Shown piece by piece: positions 1 to 10,400 of a DNA stretch of 64,000 nucleotides. Location: positions 20,410 through 84,409 of the forward strand of contig DASZZZ010000109.1 of assembly GCA_036260375.1 (NCBI GenBank), in the 5' to 3' direction. Position 1 is the first letter of the stretch. Each line of letters opens with the position of its first letter. This DNA is from DASZZZ01 sp036260375. GTDB lineage: Bacteria > Actinomycetota > CADDZG01 > WHSQ01. The notes beneath the pieces are model-generated. The model was not told the DNA's origin. It ran no database searches and worked only from the letters and a program-made list of their open reading frames with translations. The position numbers and the translations under genes are program-made.

Positions 1-30
1 CTGCCGGGGCGCCCGTGCGCGTGCGACGTC

Positions 31-642
31 CTAAGCGCAGTTCGGCCACCGGCTCGACTGGCCGGCGGCGATGAGGCGCGCCGCGGTGCGCGCCTGGGCG
101 ACGGGGTCGTAGATCGAGCCGTAGCCGTACGCGGCCCACGTCTGCTGGTCGAACTGGAACAGGCCGTGGTAGCCGGCCGGGTTGTACGCGTTCGGATCGA
201 GCCCCGACTCGCACGACGCGACCGAGACGAGGTAGTCGCCCGACAGTCCGAACTCCGCCGCCGCGGCGTAGATGATCTGGGTGATCGACCCGCCCGTGGC
301 GGGCGCCGCGACCGCGGTCTCCGTCGGAGTCGGAGTCGGCGTCGGTGTGGGCGTCGGAGTGGGCGTCGGCGTCGGCGTGGGCGTCGGACGCGTCTCGAAC
401 ACCTTGGTGCGGAACCTCATCGAGCTCGTCGCGCTCTCGGTCGTCTCGACGCCGGGGCGGCTCTCCATGAGCGCCGCCCGGGCGGCGAGCTCGTTGCCGA
501 GGTCGTCGACGATCCTGATCCCGGCGTCGGAGCCGGGGAGCCCCGCGAAGAACGCGAGGGCGGACACGACGGCGGCGAACCCGCCGAGTCGTTTGAGGCG
601 CGCGCGACGGCGCGCCCGGCGAGAGAAGTGCAGTCGATCCAT
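31..642 (-). CDS. Secreted lytic transglycosylase, Rpf/SLT-like
   Basis: Predicted cell-wall enzyme that cleaves peptidoglycan glycan strands outside the cell, resembling resuscitation-promoting factors. About 203 aa from the ATG at 642, which has a GGAGG ten bases upstream. The frame also stays open to 747, but that extension lacks a good ribosome site. Order seen: basic N-terminus, one hydrophobic segment (AAVVSALAFFAGL, signal or anchor), a Pro-Thr dipeptide run of about a dozen repeats as a wall-spanning linker, then a C-terminal transglycosylase fold. Its likely catalytic Glu is in SCESGLDPNAYN, followed by GLFQFDQQTW and the terminal WPNC typical of actinobacterial Rpf-like proteins. 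Transcribed divergently from the GDP-mannose dehydratase gene. Enzyme class is confident; a true resuscitation role is inferred. Confidence 0.85.
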   Translation of the reverse strand: MDRLHFSRRARRRARLKRLGGFAAVVSALAFFAGLPGSDAGIRIVDDLGNELAARAALMESRPGVETTESATSSMRFRTKVFETRPTPTPTPTPTPTPTPTPTPTPTETAVAAPATGGSITQIIYAAAAEFGLSGDYLVSVASCESGLDPNAYNPAGYHGLFQFDQQTWAAYGYGSIYDPVAQARTAARLIAAGQSSRWPNCA

Positions 643-718
643 GCGCGCAGAACCTCCACGTGCGTGTGCAAGAGGAGCCATTACCGGCGGGCCGCCACCC
701 CCTGTCGGCGGCACGAGC

Positions 719-734
719 GGGGCTCCGTTACCCC
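719..734. promoter_or_regulatory. Short inverted repeat in divergent promoter region
   Basis: The interval 643-875 between two divergent genes contains a GGGG/CCCC hairpin at 719-734. On the minus strand it sits in a leader with two similar blocks, GGTAACGG and GGTAATGG. A structured leader would suit an Rpf-type gene, since known actinobacterial rpf genes often carry a c-di-AMP riboswitch. The conserved riboswitch cores are not recognisable here, so this is only a weak structural observation. Confidence 0.2.
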
Positions 735-875
735 TCGATCGACGCACCGTAACACCGTTTCGTCAGTGGGGTGGTTCACACGACCCACGACAGCGGTCGT
801 ATGTCGCGCTGGGTGGGGCGTTTACGCTGGTAGAGACCCGAAAACGGCGCTGCGGTGGGGATCGGCGCCTGCCGT

Positions 876-1904
876 ATGCTGAGCCCCGTGAAGCGCGCAT
901 TGATCACCGGCGTCAGCGGCCAGGACGGCTCCTACCTCGCCGAGCTGCTGCTGTCGAAGGGCTACGAGGTCCACGGCCTCATCCGGCGCGCGTCGTCGTT
1001 CAACACGCATCGCCTCGACGACATCTACCGCGACCCGCACGAGTCCGGCGTGCGCTTCTTCATGCACTACGGCGACCTGTCGGACTCCGGCGCGCTCGTC
1101 AACCTCATCCGCGCGCTCGAGCCCGACGAGATCTACCACCTCGGCGCGCAGAGCCACGTGAAGGTGAGCTTCGAGATCCCCGAGTACACGTCCGACGCGA
1201 CCGCGATGGGGACGATCCGCATCCTCGAGGCGATCCGCGCCTCGGGCGTCGACACGCGCTTCTACCAGGCGTCGTCGTCGGAGATGTTCGGGACGTCGCC
1301 GCCACCGCAGAGCGAGGACACGCCGTTCCATCCCCGCAGCCCGTACGGAGTCGCCAAGGTGTTCGCCTATTGGGCGACGGTCAACTACCGCGAGGCGTAC
1401 GGCATGTTCGCCGCCAACGGCATCCTGTTCAACCACGAGAGCGTGCGGCGCGGCGAGACGTTCGTGACGCGCAAGATCACGCGCGCCGTCGCCCGCATCG
1501 CGGCGGGCATCCAGGACAAGCTCTACGTCGGCAACCTGGACGCGAAGCGTGACTGGGGCTACGCGCCCGAGTACGTCGAGGCGATGTGGGCGATGCTGCA
1601 GCACGACGAGCCGCTCGACCTCGTCATCGCGACCGGCGAGTCGCACACCGTGCGCGAGTTCTGCCAGCGCGCGTTCGCGTGCGTCGACCTCGACTGGGAG
1701 CGCTACGTCGAGGTCGACCCCCGCTACTACCGTCCCGCCGAGGTGTTCGACCTGCGCGGCGACGCGTCCCGGGCCGCCCAGGTGATCGGCTGGAAGCCCC
1801 GCACGGGCTTCGACGAGCTCGTCCGGCTCATGGTCGAGGGGGACGTCAAGCTCCTCGACGACGAGCTCGCGGGGCGGCTCGTGCGGCAGGATCGCGACCA
1901 CTAG
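876..1904 (+). CDS. gmd: GDP-mannose 4,6-dehydratase
   Basis: Converts GDP-D-mannose to GDP-4-keto-6-deoxy-D-mannose, the precursor of GDP-fucose, GDP-rhamnose and other deoxyhexoses for surface glycans; NADP-dependent and cytosolic. The N-terminus has the Rossmann motif ITGVSGQDGSYLAELL. The short-chain dehydrogenase Tyr-Lys pair is in SPYGVAKVFAYW, and the family signature HESVRRGETFVTRKIT follows. About 342 aa, normal for the family. Start: ATG at 876 is used here. GTG at 888 gives exactly the usual family N-terminus (MKRALITG) and is a real alternative, as is GTG at 855. Isolated between the Rpf-like gene and guaB3. A flippase 15 kb away could use its products, but no glycan cluster surrounds it. 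Confidence 0.93.
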   Translation: MLSPVKRALITGVSGQDGSYLAELLLSKGYEVHGLIRRASSFNTHRLDDIYRDPHESGVRFFMHYGDLSDSGALVNLIRALEPDEIYHLGAQSHVKVSFEIPEYTSDATAMGTIRILEAIRASGVDTRFYQASSSEMFGTSPPPQSEDTPFHPRSPYGVAKVFAYWATVNYREAYGMFAANGILFNHESVRRGETFVTRKITRAVARIAAGIQDKLYVGNLDAKRDWGYAPEYVEAMWAMLQHDEPLDLVIATGESHTVREFCQRAFACVDLDWERYVEVDPRYYRPAEVFDLRGDASRAAQVIGWKPRTGFDELVRLMVEGDVKLLDDELAGRLVRQDRDH

Positions 1905-1940
1905 GCCGTCTCCGGCTCTCGTTCTCGTCCGCTGCGCCGT

Positions 1941-2025
1941 CGGGGTGGTTCCGGGAGCCGGGTCCTCGGAGCAGCGCAGGCGTTCCGCCTGCGATGCTCC
2001 TGCGGAGGCTCCCTCCACCACCCCG
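1941..2025. repeat. 85-bp extragenic palindrome
   Basis: The 85 bases begin CGGGGTGGT and end with its near-complement ACCACCCCG. The two arms also match at GGGAGCC/GGCTCCC, GGAGCA/TGCTCC and CGCAGGCG/CGCCTGCG, with a small loop around 1983-1988. The arms pair over most of their length with a few mismatched blocks. It lies between gmd (stop at 1904) and guaB3 (start at 2153). It may terminate gmd transcription, but there is no T-tract and the stem is far longer than a usual terminator. A REP/MITE-like element is the other reading. Confidence 0.6.
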
Positions 2026-2152
2026 CCGGCTCGCTTTCGCTCCGGCCACCGCCGTTATTGCTCATCAGTCACAGGAGTCACAAAGGCGGTCTGGGTTGAG
2101 GGTCGCCCTATAGGCTCGGTGGAGGTTCGGCGAGCGCGCGAGGGGAGTCTCT

Positions 2153-3313
2153 GTGGAAGTCGACATCGGGATCGGGAAGTCCGGCCGGCGGGCGTACGGG
2201 TTCGACGACATCGCCATCGTCCCGTCGCGGCGGACGCGCGATCCCGACGACGTCGACGTCTCGTGGGAGTTCGACGCCTTCCGGCTCGACCTCCCGCTCA
2301 TGGCGTCGGCCATGGACGGCGTCGTCTCGCCGGCGACCGCTATCGCCATCGGCCGCCTCGGCGGGCTGGCGGTGCTCAACCTCGAGGGCGTCCAGACGCG
2401 CTACGAGGACCCCGACTCCGTCCTCGCCGAGATCGCCGAGCTGCCCGACGACCGCGCCACGGCGCGCATGCAGGAGATCTACCGGGAGCCGATCAAGGAG
2501 GAGCTGATCGCGGCCCGCATCCGTCAGGTCAAGGAGGCCGGCGTCGTCGCGGCCGCGTCGCTCACGCCGCAGCGCGTCGAGCGCTACCACAAGATCGCCC
2601 TCGAAGCCGAGCTCGACGTCCTCGTCATCCAGGGCACGGTCGTGTCGGCCGAGCACGTGTCGACGCGCACCGAGCCGCTCAACCTCAAGCGCTTCATCTC
2701 GACCTACGAGCTCCCCGTGATCGTCGGCGGCTGCGCGTCGTACTCGACCGCGCTGCACCTCATGCGCACGGGCGCCGTCGGCGTGCTCGTCGGCGTCGGG
2801 CCGGGGGCCGCGTGCACGACGCGCGGCGTGCTCGGGATCGGCGTGCCACAGGCGACCGCGATCGCCGACGCGGCCGGCGCCCGCATCCGCCACCTCGACG
2901 AGACCGGTCGCTACTGCCACGTCATCGCCGACGGCGGCATGCGGACCGGCGGCGACATCGCGAAGGCGATCGCGTGCGGCGCCGACGCGGTGATGATCGG
3001 CTCGCCGCTCGCGGCGGCGGCCGAGGCCCCGGGGCGCGGCTACCACTGGGGCATGGCGACGTTCCACCCGACGCTGCCGCGCGGCGCGCGCGTCAAGACG
3101 TCGACGATCGGGACGCTCGAGGAGATCCTCGTCGGCCCGGCGACGGAGAACGACGGCCGCCTGAACCTCTTCGGCGCGCTGCGCACGAGCCTGGCGACGT
3201 GCGGCTACGCCAACATCAAGGAGTTCCAGAAGGCCGAGGTCATGGTCGCACCCGCGCTCAAGACCGAGGGCAAGTCGCTGCAACACGCACAGCGGTTGGG
3301 CATGGGGGCCTGA
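2153..3313 (+). CDS. guaB3: GuaB3 family IMP dehydrogenase-related protein
   Basis: Member of the IMP dehydrogenase/GMP reductase TIM-barrel superfamily, of the short actinobacterial GuaB3 type. The family N-terminal signature GFDDIAIVPSRRTRDPDDVD is present, then the active-site loop GPGAACTTR with the nucleophilic Cys, and the phosphate-binding ADGGMRTGGDIAKAIACGAD. At 386 aa it lacks the CBS pair found in canonical GuaB. GTG at 2153 has AGGGGAG seven bases upstream, and the reading frame matches the family N-terminus. GuaB3 enzymes are annotated as IMP dehydrogenase-related, and their exact reaction is less settled than that of GuaB. guaA lies about 12 kb downstream, not co-transcribed. 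Confidence 0.9.
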   Translation: MEVDIGIGKSGRRAYGFDDIAIVPSRRTRDPDDVDVSWEFDAFRLDLPLMASAMDGVVSPATAIAIGRLGGLAVLNLEGVQTRYEDPDSVLAEIAELPDDRATARMQEIYREPIKEELIAARIRQVKEAGVVAAASLTPQRVERYHKIALEAELDVLVIQGTVVSAEHVSTRTEPLNLKRFISTYELPVIVGGCASYSTALHLMRTGAVGVLVGVGPGAACTTRGVLGIGVPQATAIADAAGARIRHLDETGRYCHVIADGGMRTGGDIAKAIACGADAVMIGSPLAAAAEAPGRGYHWGMATFHPTLPRGARVKTSTIGTLEEILVGPATENDGRLNLFGALRTSLATCGYANIKEFQKAEVMVAPALKTEGKSLQHAQRLGMGA

Positions 3314-3390
3314 CGCGCTATTGACGGCGCTGGGAGCCCGGAGCAGACTTAGCGCGCCACGCGGACGCGGTGATGCAAGGGGGTGGGCGC

Positions 3391-3651
3391 ATGTCCCGGA
3401 CGGACGATGCCGGTCGGTCCAGTCGCCGGCGGTTCCTTGGGCAGATCGGCAAGACGATCGCGTTGGGGGCGGGCCTCGCAGTCGTGTCGGCAAAGCCTGC
3501 GCTGGCGGTCGGCACGACGTGCTGCCGTAATACGGGATGCGATCCGCAGTGCGGAGGAGCCCCCGGCTACTGGTGCTCGTCGCCGTGTGACCCGGGCTAC
3601 TGCGACTGCTTCTGGAGCAAGCCGAACTGCTTCACGCTCCCGTACTGCTGA
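3391..3651 (+). CDS. Tat-exported cysteine-rich small protein
   Basis: Not a family I recognise. An 86-aa product with a clear twin-arginine signal: SSRRRFLGQIGKT, then a hydrophobic stretch and an AxA-like cleavage site (KPALA). The mature part is only about 47 residues, with ten cysteines in pairs and close spacings (TTCC, YCDC) plus several Gly, Pro and aromatic residues. Tat export implies folding, and possibly cofactor or metal loading, before translocation; a disulfide-rich mini-domain is the alternative. ATG at 3391 is chosen for AGGGGGTG six bases upstream; GTG at 3370 is also open. It sits alone between guaB3 and the convergent immunity gene. Function is unknown. Confidence 0.72.
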   Translation: MSRTDDAGRSSRRRFLGQIGKTIALGAGLAVVSAKPALAVGTTCCRNTGCDPQCGGAPGYWCSSPCDPGYCDCFWSKPNCFTLPYC

Positions 3652-3676
3652 CGGGGCGGGCTGACACACCGATGCA

Positions 3677-4480
3677 CTACAGGGCGATCTCGTTGCCGTC
3701 GTACTCGCCTCCGTAGCGCGTCGCCAGCGCGGTCAGCTGCGTCTCCGTGCGGTCGGCGCTCTCGGGCGAGTACGACGCGCGGTCGGTGACGAGCACGAGC
3801 CAGTCGTCGCCGAGGGCGGCGGGACGCGTCTCGACCGCGTGGCCCAGCCCCCGGACGTCGCGCGCCAGCGCCTCGGCGCGCGCGCGGTCCGGGACGTAGA
3901 GGTAGTGCCGCAGCGTCCCGCGCGCGTCGCCAGCGCCCGCGTCGGGGCCCGTGGCGGATGTGACGTCGGACGGCCGCGCGTCGAGCGATGCGCCCTCGAG
4001 CGCGGCGATCGCCTTGCGCACCGCCGACTCCGCGATCCCCGCGCCGTGAAGGCCCTCCGGCGGGCGCCGCCCGCGTTCGGAGAGCGGCACCCTGCGCGCG
4101 CTCTGCTGCTCGTTGAGGTTGTCCTCCGCGTAGAGCACTGCGTACACCGCCGGCTCCCGCCCGCTCGGCGCGAGCACGCGCTCGAGCTCGACCACCGGCC
4201 ACTCGTCACGGTGGAAGTCGTCGTGGCCCAACACCGGCCACCGTCCGTCGACCATGCGCTGGTCGGAGATGCGCAGCTGGAGGAACGAGTCGGCGGCGGT
4301 CAGATGTGAGATCTCCTTCAGCTCCGGGACGCGCTCGCGTGCCGGGGTGAAGAAGTAGGCGAGAACGGTTTGCCGCGTCTTGCGAGCGATGCGCCCGACC
4401 ACCCACCGGTCGTCGCCGACGGGGACGAGAAACCAGTCGCCCTCGCGCACCTTGGTCTTGCTCGCCACGTTCACAAGCAT
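3677..4480 (-). CDS. Immunity protein: Imm26 domain fused to RraB-like domain
   Basis: Predicted cytosolic antidote to the nuclease domain of the upstream gene. About 267 aa. Residues 1-110 match Imm26: REGDWFLVPVGDDRWVVGR near the N-terminus and DGRWPVLGHDDF later, the hallmark Trp-Pro-x-x-Gly-His of the family. The C-terminal 80 residues resemble RraB (ribonuclease E inhibitor B): HYLYVPDRARAEALARDV, DDWLVLVTD and GGEYDGNEIAL. ATG at 4480 is chosen because it begins ten bases inside the end of the toxin gene, giving tight translational coupling; an upstream frame to 4603 is open but overlaps the toxin more. The Imm26 assignment is strong. Which domain neutralises the toxin is inference. Confidence 0.85.
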   Translation of the reverse strand: MLVNVASKTKVREGDWFLVPVGDDRWVVGRIARKTRQTVLAYFFTPARERVPELKEISHLTAADSFLQLRISDQRMVDGRWPVLGHDDFHRDEWPVVELERVLAPSGREPAVYAVLYAEDNLNEQQSARRVPLSERGRRPPEGLHGAGIAESAVRKAIAALEGASLDARPSDVTSATGPDAGAGDARGTLRHYLYVPDRARAEALARDVRGLGHAVETRPAALGDDWLVLVTDRASYSPESADRTETQLTALATRYGGEYDGNEIAL

Positions 4481-7400
4481 AGGTCCATGAACAGCTGTGC
4501 CAGATCGAGCCGATCCGTGTACGACCTGTGGTTCGGGTCCATAGGCCGCTGCTTGTTCAGGCTTCCCTGCGCGCGCGCGTCCGCGATCGGCACGTCGCCC
4601 CACTGGTCGTTGTACGCGCGCTGCTCGAGACCGCGCTGCACCTGGTAGTTGTCGGTGCGGTACTGCGGGTCGAACCGCAGCCCCTCGAACTCGGGGTTGC
4701 GCAGGTGCTCGGACTCACGGCGGGCGAAGTCGTCCGTGCGTCCCACGTAGCGGACCTTGCCGGCGTCGTCGACGAGGTGGTACACGCCGCCCTTGCCGTT
4801 GGGTCCGCCGCACAGATCCACCGGACGGTAGCCGCCCGGGATGTTGAGGATCACCTCGGCGATCCAGTCGTCGAGCTGCGACGTGTCGTTGATCTCGTCT
4901 GGCAGCTGCTTGAGGTTCTCGGCGTCGACGCATGCCTGGTTGTTGCCCGTCGTCGCGAGGCACTCGGCGACCGCGGCCCTGCCCGCGTAGTCGCCTCGCA
5001 GCGCGCCCGACTCGGTGAAGATGCCCTGCTGCTCGACGACGTTCTCGATCAGCTCCGCGACCTGCTGCTCGTCCGACTTGCAGTTGCTGAAGATCCACCA
5101 GCACCAGTCGCCCTCGGGCTTCGCCTGCGCCCACGCGTTGATGGCATCGCAGTTGCTCTCGCAGCTGTTGTCGCTCGGGTCGTAGACGACGGGATTGTCG
5201 TTGAACACCTCGCGGCTCCAGATCCCGTTGGAGTCGCGGACCCAGCGCTCCTGGACGACGGGGATCTGGCTCCAGTTGTTGGGATGGAACAGCGTGTGCG
5301 GCGCGAGGCCCGGGATGTCGAACTCGTTGCTGTCGGGATTGCGGCAGTCGGACCCGTTCAGGAACTCGAAGCGGTCGTCGAGACCGTCCATGTCGGTGTC
5401 CCGCAGGTCCGGGCGGCACGTGATCGTGCGCCCGTCCACTTCGATGCCCCTCGTCTCCCCGAAGTCGCCGACCCCTTCGCCGTCGGTGTCCTCGAGGTTC
5501 GGGTTCGAGCGCATCGTGAAGTACTTCGTGATGCCGGCCTCGATGAGGAAGTCGTACTGATCCCGCGACGCCTCGAAGTCACGCAGGTCGAGGGGCGTGC
5601 CGAGGTCGCCGTTCGGCTGACGCCCGAGCATCTCCTCGCCGTCGGTGAGCCCGTCGTCGTCGGTGTCGCGGTCGTTCGGGTCCGACGTCACACGCCTGTC
5701 GTTGTTGAACGGATCGGGCGCGATGCCGAAGATGCCCGACGACGCGAGCATCCCGTTGGTCTCCTCGCAGTCGGTCAGCCCGTCGCCGTCGGTGTCGGTC
5801 CCGTCGTCGATGAGCGTCTGCGCGATCTCGGCGTACGCGTTCGGCAGATCCTGCGGCGTGGTGAGGTGCCGGTACGTGCCGCCGGTGCCGGTTGCGATCG
5901 ACCGCAGCAGCGTCGCGTCGTCGGAGCCGAAGCCGACGGTGTGGATCGTGACGCGCGCGTTGCGCGCCGCGCTGGTCGTCGACTCGTTGTACGAGCTGCC
6001 GCCGTCGGTCAGCAGCAACGCGACGCGCGCGCGGCCGCTGCCGTTGTTGCCGAGGATCGAGATCGCGTCCTGCACCGCCGACTCGATGTTCGTGCCGCCG
6101 CTCGCGAACTTCGTCCGGTCTACGGCCGCGTGCACCGCCGCCCGGTTCGCCGCGGTGTCGAGCTTCGTGAGGCCGATGTAGCGCGTCGCGCTGCTCGAGA
6201 AGCCCGTGACGGCGGCGCCGTCCTTGTCCGACATCTTGTCGACGAACAGATGCGCCGCCTCGACGCGCTGGTTCGAGGGATCGTTGGACGACATGCTCCC
6301 CGACGTGTCGATCAGGAGCGAGACGTCGACGCCGTTGCGGTCGTTGCCGTCCTGGACGCAGAACACCTCGCGCGTCGGCCAGAACTGCTCGAGGCCGTCG
6401 TCGCCGAGCATGAACACGGCGTACATCGAGAAGTGACCGACGCGCGCAGACACCGTGTTGGCGTCGGTGTCGACGAGCTGGTCGCTGCTCGCGAGGACCC
6501 ACAGCCCCCGGTCCTCGTCGAAGTAGTACATGCGCAGAGCGCCCTCGGGCCAGCCCTTCAGCAGCGACGGGCGGTAGGGGATCGTCAGCACCGCGTCGGT
6601 GAACTGCGCGCTGTCCGGCACGCGCACGTCGTACGCGGGCGACGCCATGACGCTCGCCGTGCGCGGCGTCATCTCGGCGCTGCGGCTGACCGTGACGTCC
6701 CACGGGTTGATGGGGGCCGCGGAGTCGATGCGGACGTTGACGCCGTCGGTGGTCGTGCCGGAGAAGTCGTCGGGCTGCTCGGCCGGGATCGTCCCGATCG
6801 ACGGGTCGACGTCGACGCCGCCCCGGATGCGGAGCACGCCGGTCGGCCCCCAGTTGCCCGCCTTGTCCTTGCCGCGCACGAGCAGGTGCCACTCGTGGCC
6901 GTAGGGCAGCTCGCCGGCGACCGCGGCGTCGGTCTGGTCGACGACGTCGTCGACGGCCGCGGTGTCCGAGCGGTCGAGCACGACCGAGTAGCCGACCGCG
7001 CCGCTCGCGTCGGACGCGCTCCACGTCGCGTCGTACGGCAGGTCCGGGTACCACTGGTTCGGATCGGGGTGCGTCGAGCTCGTCAGCTGCGTGATCGTCG
7101 GCCCGATCGTGTCGACGTTGACCTTGAAGTGCGCGGTGCCGCCACCGCCGCCGCTCGCGTCGATCGAGCGCACGTGCAGCCACCACGTTCCGTCCGCGAG
7201 ACCCGCCCGCGTGAACGTCGTCCCGGCCTGCGTGACGCCGGCGCCCGGGATCGTCTTGCGGCTCCGGTCGAGCACGACCGCGTAGCCCGACAACGTCGTG
7301 CCGGACGGCGGCGTCCACGACGCGTCGAGCTGCGACTTCGAGTACCACTCGGTCTGCGTCGGGTGCGACGAGCTGCGGATCGTGGGCGGGTCGACGCCGG

Positions 7401-10400
7401 CGTAGAGGTCGACCTCGGCGTGTCCGATCGCGGCCCCCGTGGGGTCGATCGTCACGACGTGCGTGCCGCTCTTGGTGATGCTCAGCGTGAACGTGCGACC
7501 GCTCGTGTAGACGTTCGTCGCCGCCAGGAGCGACGTCCCGTCGGGGTGTGCGACCGAGACCCTCGACGTGCTGAGGGTGACGTCGGCGAGCCGCAGCTTG
7601 ACCGCTTGGCCCGCGGTCGCGTCGAAGCGGAGCTGCGCGTTCTGGCCCGGCACGGCGACGTCGACGGTGGCCGCCTCGCCTCCGACCGCGGCGGTGCCCT
7701 GGAAGTCGGGCGGCACGTCGTGCAGCTCCAGCGTTACCGTGCCGGTGTTGGACGAGTCGGGGTCGACGACGACGACGTACGAGCCCGTCGCCGGCAGCTC
7801 CTTCGTGTCGACGTAGGTCCCCGCGGTCCCGAACGACGTCGGGCCGACGAGGTTCGTGCCGTCCGGCTTGACGATCGAGACCTTGGCGCCGGCGAACGTC
7901 GAGCCGGTGAGCTCGAGGCTGACGCGGCGGCTCTGCGTGCCGTCGAACGTCACGCGCGCGTTCTGGCCCGGCACCGTCGTCGTCACCGCCTGCGCGTCGC
8001 CGCCCGGCGCGACCGACGCGGCCGCGTCGGCCGGGACGTCGTACAGCGCCACGGTGGCGTCGCCGGTGTTCGAGGAGTCGGGGTCGACCACGATCGTGTA
8101 CGTCCCCGCGACCGGCAGGACCTTCGTGTCGATGTAGACGCCGCTCGAGTAGAAGTTCGTCGCGCCGACGAGCGCAGTGCCGTCGGGCCGAAGGATCGAG
8201 ACGCGGCCCTGCGTCATCGTCACGCCGGAGATCTTGAGGCTCACGCGCTGGTCCTGCGCGCCGTCGAACGTCAGCTTCGCGTTCTGGCCGGGGACGGTCG
8301 CGGTCACCGTCTCCGGGCTGCCGCCCGCGACGATCGAGCGCGTCGTGTCGGCCGGGACGTCGTAGAGCGTCACGGTCGCAGCGCCGGTGTACGAGTTCGT
8401 CGGGTCGACGACGACGCTGTAGGTGCCCGTGGACGGCAGGGTCTTGACGTCGAGGTAGACGCCGCTCGTGCCGAACGTCGTCGCGCCGACGAGCGCGGTG
8501 CCGTCGGGCTTGAGGATCGACACGCGCCCCTGCGTCATGGTCACGTTCGACACTCGGAGGCTGACGCGCCGGTCCTGCACGCCGTCGAACGTGAGCTTCG
8601 CGTTCTGGCCCGGCACCGTCGTCGTGACCGTCTGCGGGTCGCCCCCGGGCGCGATCGTCCCCGCGGCGTCGGCCGGCACGTCGTATAGCGCGACGGTGGC
8701 GCTGCCGACGTAGGAGTTGCTCGGGTCGACGAGGATCGAGTAGACGCCGGTCGCGGGCAGCGTCTTGACGTCGATGAACGTCCCCGACGTCCCGAACGGC
8801 GCGTTGGCGAGCTCGACGCCGTCGGGCCGGTAGATCCGGACGTAGGCCTGCGAGAGGGTCGAGCTCGTGACCTTGAGGCTGATGCGGCGCCCCTGCACGC
8901 CGTCGAACCTGAGCTTGGCGTTCTGCCCGGGGGTCGTCGTGGTCACGGTCTGCGGATCGCCGCCGGGCGCGATCGCGCCGCTGGCGTCGGGCGGGACGTC
9001 GTGGAGCGTGAGCGTCGCGTTGCCGACGTAGGAGCTGCTCGGGTCGACGAGGATCGAGTAGACGCCGGTCGCGGGCAGCGTCTTGACGTCGACGAAGGTC
9101 CCCGACGTCCCGAACGGCGCGTTGGCGAGCTCGACGCCGTCGGGCCGGTAGATCCGGACGTAGGCCTGCGAGAGGGTCGAGCTCGTGACCTTGAGGCTGA
9201 TGCGGCGCCCCTGCACGCCGTCGAACGTGAGCTTCGCGTTCTGGCCCGGCACCGTCGTCGTGACGGTCTGCGGGTCGCCGCCGGGCGCGATCGCGCCGGT
9301 GGCGTCGGGCGGCACGTCGTAGAGCGTCACCGTGGCGCTGCCGACGTAGCTGTTGCTCGGGTCGACCAGGATCGAATACGTGCCGGTCGCGGGCAGCGTC
9401 TTGACGTCGATGAACGTGCCCGACGTGCCGAACGGCGCGTTGGCGAGCTCGACGCCGTCGGGCCGGTAGACGCGCACGTACGCCTGCGACAGCGTCGACC
9501 CGGTGACCTTGAGGCTGATGCGGCGCCCCTGCACGCCGTCGAACGTGAGCTTGGCGTTCTGGCCCGGCACCGTCGTCGTGACCGTCTGCGGGTCGCCTCC
9601 GGGCGCGATCGCGCCGCTGGCATCGGGCGGCACGTCGTGGAGCGTGAGCGTCGCGTTGCCGGTGTAGGAGCTGTTCGGGTCGACGAGGATCGTGTACGTC
9701 CCCGTCGCCGGCAGCGTCCTGACGTCTACGAACCCGCCCGAGGTTCCGAACGACGTGTTGGCGAGCTCGACGCCGTCGGGCCGGTAGATGCGCACGTACG
9801 CGGACGGGATCGTCGAGCCGGAGACCTTGAGGCTCACGCGCCGGCCCTGGACGCCGTCGAACGCGACGAGACCGATCTTGGCCGCGGTGCCGACCGACGA
9901 CTGCACCGCCGCGCCGCCCGGCGTCACCGCGCCGGTCGACACGACGTCGGCGGCCTTGTACGCCCCCGGCGGCTTGAACAGGTAGCCGGTGCTCGTGCCG
10001 GTCCCTCCCGGAGTCGTCACCGACACGTGGCCCGACGTCCCCGCGGGCGCGACGAACGTCAGCGTCGTCGCGGTCGCCGACGACACCGTCGCGCGAACGC
10101 CGTTGACGGCGACGACGTTGTCGGCGACGACCGGCGCGAAGTTGGACCCGGTGACGGTGACCGTCGCGCCGGAGTCGACGACCTTCGGCGTGACGTCGGC
10201 GACGACCGGCGTGCTCTCGGCCGACACGGTCTGGACGCCGCTCGAGCGAGCGCCGGTCTCGGTCGTCACGACGCCGGTGCGCGGGCCTACGTCGCGCGCG
10301 ACCGCGTCGCGCCGCGTGGTCGGGGCGGCGGCCGCGTTCGCCGCCGGCAACGTCGACGACAGGAAGACGAGGACGAGCGCGAAGCAAGCGGAGACGGAAC

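Noticed and set aside
643..780. c-di-AMP or c-di-GMP riboswitch upstream of the Rpf-like gene
   Set aside because: Expected by analogy with other actinobacterial rpf genes, but the conserved core motifs could not be found; only a small hairpin and GGTAA blocks remain. A covariance-model search would decide.
272..1552. Plus-strand frame with a Val-Gly repeat
   Set aside because: The VGVG run is the antisense reading of the Pro-Thr linker in the Rpf-like protein, and the rest is out of frame with gmd.
4528..8688. 1386-aa open frame on the plus strand
   Set aside because: It lies wholly antisense to the toxin gene, is extremely Arg/Val/Ala-rich with no motifs, and arises from GC-biased third positions opposite a repetitive coding region.
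7390..9960. Possible CRISPR-like or mobile repeats
   Set aside because: The period is 318 bp, unit boundaries respect codons, and the units encode protein repeats; there are no spacers.
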